Assembly (NCBI GenBank): GCA_002438805.1
Contig: DJQV01000013.1
Coordinates: forward strand, 1-14,585
Source of the DNA: Bacteroidales bacterium UBA6377
GTDB lineage: Bacteria; Bacteroidota; Bacteroidia; Bacteroidales; UBA932
DNA length: 14,585 nucleotides
Direction of reading: 5' to 3'
Both the position numbers and the translations under genes were made by a program. The notes beneath the pieces were generated by a model, which saw only the letters and a list, made by a program, of their open reading frames with translations, was not told the origin of the DNA and did no database searches. Positions 14,176 to 14,585 of this stretch are shown here, piece after piece. How positions within the stretch are numbered: position 1 is the first letter of the stretch; each line of letters begins with the position of its first letter.

Positions 14176-14565
14176 CTAGAATGCCATGTTCCAGGCGGCC
14201 TCCTGAGCCCGGCGGCTGTGGGCGGCGTTCATCTTGCCGAAATTCCACTTGACTCCGAACATGGCGTATCTGCCGGTGATCAGACGGTAGCTGTCTTCCA
14301 CATAGTTGGAGTTGACGGTATGGGAGAGGTTGCGTGCACTGTCAAGGATGTCATGCACTGTAAGATCCAAGGTGAACGCGCCTATGTTTTTGGATATTCC
14401 GATGTTCCATCTCCACTCCGGCTCCCCGAACCCGTCGGCGTAGCCGTTGTAGAACGTATAGCTGATGTCGCTGCTGAACTCGAACTCGTGCCTGGTCGTG
14501 TAAGAGCCCCGGGCGTTGACGTCTGTATCCAGCGTCTTCAGGCTGATCTCCGGATAAAGTGAGCT
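14176..14565 (-). pseudogene. C-terminal fragment of an outer-membrane beta-barrel (TonB-receptor-like) protein
   Basis: About 129 codons from just after an in-frame TAA (14566-14568) to the TAG at 14176-14178 encode the end of a Bacteroidetes outer-membrane beta-barrel family protein (OMP_b-brl_3 type). Typical are the strands HEFEFSSDISYTFYNGYADG, then EPEWRWNIGISKN, LTVHDILDSARN and YAMFGVKWNFGK, as in the last strands of these TonB-dependent receptor-like proteins. A Met-initiated reading would start only at 14370 and is not a credible gene. The in-frame TAA and a -7-like element immediately upstream show that the normal N-terminal part (about 600 or more residues) is not continuous here. 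Either this is a truncated gene or silent cassette, or the window edge is an assembly junction. It ends 40 bases before the GH78 start, in the same orientation, so the intact gene could once have been co-transcribed with the glycosidases. Confidence 0.75.
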
Positions 14566-14575
14566 TTAGTTCAGC

Positions 14576-14584
14576 GCAAAAGTA
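14576..14584 (-). promoter_or_regulatory. Promoter-like -7 element at the window edge
   Basis: On the minus strand TACTTTTGC matches TAnnTTTG plus the preferred following C. The -33 region lies outside the window. It points into the barrel fragment, but no in-frame start codon with a signal peptide follows. Confidence 0.45.
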
Positions 14585-14585
14585 G

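Noticed and set aside
8336..14585. Classical SusC/SusD polysaccharide utilisation locus
   Set aside because: No SusD-like lipoprotein or SusC signature is seen; the barrel fragment looks like the OMP_b-brl_3 type rather than SusC, so only a partial glycan unit can be claimed.

Overview
The window looks like chromosomal DNA of a Bacteroidales bacterium, probably an uncultured gut lineage. The evidence is the repeated promoter element TAnnTTTG (several copies, two with a TTTG box 19-20 bases upstream), the many signal-peptide and lipoprotein genes, a BspA-type leucine-rich repeat protein, a glycan-degrading GH78/GH2 pair, and the C-terminus of a Bacteroidetes-type outer-membrane barrel. Genus cannot be fixed from the sequence alone. 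No rRNA, tRNA, CRISPR array, transposase or integrase is visible.

Layout. (1) 1-860, plus strand: a lipoprotein-type peptide deformylase, overlapped by a 44-codon stub of sbcD that breaks off after the first metal-binding motif. (2) 861-3452, minus strand: a rubredoxin and a CatA-like acyltransferase form one unit. A second unit, a small lipoprotein and an outer-membrane barrel-like protein, has its own promoter; that promoter's 19-base spacer contains a run of eight Gs, a plausible slippage switch. (3) 3525-8220, plus strand: nicotinamidase (pncA), a BspA-like leucine-rich repeat protein and a large exported protein with an S-layer-homology-like module and Cys-X2-Cys motifs, separated by 3 and 4 bases, apparently one operon whose promoter lies so close to the pncA start that the mRNA may be leaderless. 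(4) 8243-8302: a long hairpin between convergent operons. (5) 8336-14135, minus strand: a lipoprotein GH78 alpha-L-rhamnosidase followed 13 bases later by an exported GH2 glycosidase fused to a complete alpha/beta-hydrolase. (6) 14176-14585, minus strand: the C-terminus of an outer-membrane beta-barrel protein, interrupted by an in-frame stop and directly abutting a promoter-like element at the window edge.

How the parts work together. The GH78 and GH2-esterase pair reads as a small glycan-utilisation unit: the rhamnosidase removes terminal rhamnose while the GH2 and esterase-like modules remove a second sugar and an acyl or other ester group from the same acylated, rhamnose-containing substrate. 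No SusC/SusD pair or sensor is present here. The pncA operon couples a cytoplasmic NAD-salvage enzyme to two exported proteins, with no obvious functional link.

The most unusual points are the GH2-alpha/beta-hydrolase fusion, the Firmicutes-like architecture of the 791-residue protein, the G8 tract within a promoter, the exported deformylase, and the broken barrel gene at the right edge.
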